From: Spirochaetaceae bacterium
Lineage (GTDB): Bacteria > Spirochaetota > Spirochaetia > Treponematales > Breznakiellaceae
Direction of reading: 5' to 3'
Assembly: GCA_031265535.1 (NCBI GenBank)
Contig: JAISCO010000304.1
Location: 1-7,681, forward strand
DNA: 7,681 nucleotides
Position numbers and translations under genes: made by a program. This document shows, in pieces, positions 5,712 to 7,681 of this stretch (the stretch's first letter is position 1; the number at the start of each line of letters is the position of its first letter). The notes beneath the pieces were generated by a model. It worked only from the letters and a program-made list of their open reading frames with translations, was not told the origin of the DNA and did no database searches.

Positions 5712-7580
5712 TTAATAGCTTACGCGATACAACTCTCTTCCCGCATTATCCACACCAACTACCACCATAGTAGCGTTTCGAGGCATTTTGGAACTTGTCC
5801 ACCAATACTGAGCATTTGATTTTCCCTCGTTTTCAAGGGTCAGCATATACTCATTTGAAAGTTCGTATTTTGAAAAATTTATGCGAACCGTAATAATACA
5901 GGAATTGCCGTTCAACGTTATGGCGGTGATTCTTGTGTAATTATTGAGCGTTATCGGGAGACCGCTCATTGAATCTTCAAAGTATTTACGCCAGCCGTCA
6001 ATCCGGGTCCATTGTTCTGTTGCGGGGTTATAGCTCCATTCCGCCACGATGGTATTATTGACGGAATAGTGCGTATCATACCGAATTCCCTGCGCATCAT
6101 AAGAACGTACATACCTATGCCCATTCGAGCCATTGTTAAACGGCCTGTCTAAATAATCATACCAGGCGCGTTCAATCAGCCGGTTCTGTTCGTCATATTT
6201 ATTTTTTTCGATGGCATAACCATCCCTGCGTAGAGATACGCTTGTATCATAATAACGGGCTTCTGTTGTATTTCCCCGCTTATCGTAAGTCCATTCGATT
6301 TTATGGGAATTATCTTGCTTATCCAGACAAGGTTTATCCGATTCATCATAAGTAGATACCGCAATCCGCTTGCCCCTGATATCATATTCACTGCGTATCA
6401 CAGCATAGCCATCGGCATTGGCCATTAATTTGCCTGAACCGTCCGCATAGGCAAAATAAATCTGGTTACCCCACTTATCATATTTATATAAACGTTCAGG
6501 TATAAGATAAGCAGGGTTTGTCGGGTTCATATTTTCATCAAACCAGACCGTCCTGACAAGGTTCCCCATGGCATCTATTTCATTTATGCGTACCGCCTGT
6601 CCTCCGTCTGCAAGTCTTAACGGTTTTTCCGATGTGTCAAAAAAGGACACTTTTATGGTATTTCCCCTGTTGTCGTATTCATACTTTGCCATCGCGTAAC
6701 CCTCTGCTTCCACAAAGTATAAGTTTTCCCGCGTATCATAATATCTCCGTTCTATTTCCTGGTTCCTGTCATCGTAAACATTGGTAACCTTAAAATAGCC
6801 CGTATTCGAATTAATGACCGGTTTATCGCTGCCATCGTAATAGGCTGTTTCTATGCGGTTACCACGGTCGTCATACTTATACCGTGTAATGAACATTCCT
6901 CGAGTTAATTTCCTGTCTCTATCAAAGGGGAATGATTCAATCCAATTTCCCCTTTGGTCATACGAATATTTGTATCCATATAATAAGCCGCCGTTTATAT
7001 CAAAATAAGCGATTTCCGTTCTGTTACTCATCTCGTCATACGCAGCTTCCCATCTTGCATATCCATAAGTTATCTCGGCGGGTTCTTCGGCGGCATCAAA
7101 AAACTCTCGTTTTGTCTCATTGCCGTTATCGTCATAGTCCGATTTCCACCCGGCTATCCCTTCGGTATTATGCAGCGTTAATGTTTTTCCGTCCGCTTCA
7201 TAATAACGTGTTTGTATTTCATTGCCCTTGGAATCATAGACCCGCTCCATACCAAAAATTCCATCGATATCCTCTGCGGGCTGATTATCCGTCCCATAAA
7301 ACGATACTTTTGTCATTCTGTTTTGCGCATTGTATTCACTGCGCCACCCTGCAATTCCGTCACTCGATAAGCAGAGAGAATCTGTTTTATCATAATAAAA
7401 CGCGGATATACAATTCCCCAAAGGATCATATTCATTAACATATTTAGCGTATCCATCAGATGTTTCATAAGGCTTGTTATCAATGTCGAAATATTGCGTT
7501 ACTAAATGGTTGCCTTTAGCATCGTTTTCGTACACTACACGAGTATACCCCCCTCCTCCAACGCTACACTTGACCCACAA
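5712..7580 (-). CDS. YD/RHS-like repeat protein, first gene of the cluster
   Basis: The frame gives 622 residues. About 16 repeats of 26-34 residues run from 17 to about 520, with the pattern YDxxGNxIxxxYYDxxxxP...DGYAxxxxE. This resembles RHS/YD repeats, which form beta-rich shells or extended surfaces. The final 100 or so residues are not repetitive and show no toxin motif I recognise. Function unknown; a binding or envelope scaffold is possible. The start is doubtful. The frame opens with TTG at 7578-7580, with no ribosome binding site and a stop a few codons upstream. A GTG at 7533-7535 lies downstream of AGGAGG (7552-7557), though 16 nt away. Either way the protein begins inside a repeat unit and lacks a signal peptide, so it may be truncated at its 5' end. 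It ends 24 nt before the protease gene and is probably co-transcribed. Confidence 0.8.
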   Translation of the reverse strand: MWVKCSVGGGGYTRVVYENDAKGNHLVTQYFDIDNKPYETSDGYAKYVNEYDPLGNCISAFYYDKTDSLCLSSDGIAGWRSEYNAQNRMTKVSFYGTDNQPAEDIDGIFGMERVYDSKGNEIQTRYYEADGKTLTLHNTEGIAGWKSDYDDNGNETKREFFDAAEEPAEITYGYARWEAAYDEMSNRTEIAYFDINGGLLYGYKYSYDQRGNWIESFPFDRDRKLTRGMFITRYKYDDRGNRIETAYYDGSDKPVINSNTGYFKVTNVYDDRNQEIERRYYDTRENLYFVEAEGYAMAKYEYDNRGNTIKVSFFDTSEKPLRLADGGQAVRINEIDAMGNLVRTVWFDENMNPTNPAYLIPERLYKYDKWGNQIYFAYADGSGKLMANADGYAVIRSEYDIRGKRIAVSTYDESDKPCLDKQDNSHKIEWTYDKRGNTTEARYYDTSVSLRRDGYAIEKNKYDEQNRLIERAWYDYLDRPFNNGSNGHRYVRSYDAQGIRYDTHYSVNNTIVAEWSYNPATEQWTRIDGWRKYFEDSMSGLPITLNNYTRITAITLNGNSCIITVRINFSKYELSNEYMLTLENEGKSNAQYWWTSSKMPRNATMVVVGVDNAGRELYRVSY

Positions 7581-7581
7581 T

Positions 7582-7610
7582 TTGCTTATTTATTTAACGT
7601 ATGATATAAT
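7582..7610 (+). promoter_or_regulatory. Sigma-70-type promoter with extended -10, plus strand
   Basis: The -35 box TTGCTT (7582-7587) and a perfect -10 box TATAAT (7605-7610) are separated by 17 nt, with TG at 7602-7603 forming an extended -10. The predicted transcript starts near 7617, giving a leader of about 30 nt before the ATG at 7647. Confidence 0.8.
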
Positions 7611-7630
7611 TCTCATAATACGAACTACAA
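7601..7630 (-). promoter_or_regulatory. Possible divergent promoter for the signalling cluster
   Basis: On the minus strand, TTGTAG (complement of 7625-7630) and TATCAT (complement of 7601-7606) are 18 nt apart. This overlaps the -10 region of the plus-strand promoter, so the two would compete. A transcript starting near 7594 leaves only about 14 nt before the TTG at 7580 but about 60 nt before the GTG at 7535, which favours the later start. The boxes are imperfect. Confidence 0.35.
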
Positions 7631-7646
7631 ACTCTGGGAGGGAAAT

Positions 7647-7681
7647 ATGACACAGGGAAAAAATTTTGATATGGCGAAAGA
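7647..7681 (+). CDS. Start of a divergent gene leaving the window on the right (partial)
   Basis: ATG at 7647-7649 follows a strong GGAGG site (7637-7641) at 5-nt spacing and a consensus promoter (7582-7610). The visible protein begins MTQGKNFDMAK. Too little is present to assign a family. It is transcribed away from the signalling cluster. Confidence 0.75.
   Translation, partial: MTQGKNFDMAK

Noticed and set aside
5712..6025. RHS-type toxin tip
   Set aside because: No visible nuclease, deaminase or ADP-ribosyl transferase motif, no typical core-end cleavage motif before it, and no small immunity gene follows.
6932..7438. Plus-strand open frame of 168 codons inside the YD-repeat gene
   Set aside because: It is antisense to a clear repeat protein; its His/Arg/Ser-rich make-up is what the complement of the YD codons gives.
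7548..7560. Phase-variable G tract at the start of the YD gene
   Set aside because: Six G is short, and the other two frames upstream reach stops within a few codons, so slippage would not connect to a longer N-terminus.

Overview
The window holds one tight minus-strand gene cluster for phosphothreonine signalling, flanked by the first codons of two other genes. Host: a bacterium of moderate GC with AAGGAG-type ribosome binding sites and multi-hairpin intergenic repeats. The gene content (TM2-domain kinase, zinc-ribbon FHA protein, YD-repeat protein) and the repeat style remind me of gut or termite treponemes (Spirochaetes). That is a weak inference from memory; a Firmicute or other anaerobe is not excluded.

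Layout. Positions 1-27 hold the start of a minus-strand gene that leaves the window. Positions 28-559 have no intact gene: a strong minus-strand terminator (142-178), a probable 23-codon remnant of a lost gene (192-260), and a composite palindromic repeat (copy A, 261-459) that contains a bidirectional terminator-like hairpin. Five minus-strand genes follow, listed here in transcription order from right to left. They are a YD/RHS-like repeat protein (7580-5712), a double-FHA, membrane-anchored trypsin-like protease (5687-4224), a zinc-ribbon FHA protein (4036-3431), a membrane-anchored PP2C phosphatase (3409-2126) and a Ser/Thr kinase with FHA, zinc ribbon and TM2 domains (2098-560). A second, inverted copy of the composite repeat (copy B, 4058-4209) fills the only large gap in the cluster. 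At 7647 a divergent plus-strand gene begins behind a very good sigma-70-type promoter.

How the parts may work together (inference). The kinase phosphorylates threonines and the PP2C enzyme removes the phosphates. The small FHA protein is a soluble reader that may itself be a substrate, through repeated Thr-Glu/Gln motifs. The double-FHA protease would read phosphothreonine in the cytoplasm while its intact His-Asp-Ser triad lies outside the membrane, a possible inside-out signalling protease. The YD-repeat protein heads the cluster and is a candidate partner or target. Its reading frame begins inside a repeat unit with no export signal, so its 5' end may be lost or mis-assigned.

The main structural surprise is that two inverted copies of the same composite repeat bracket the fha-PP2C-kinase block almost exactly.
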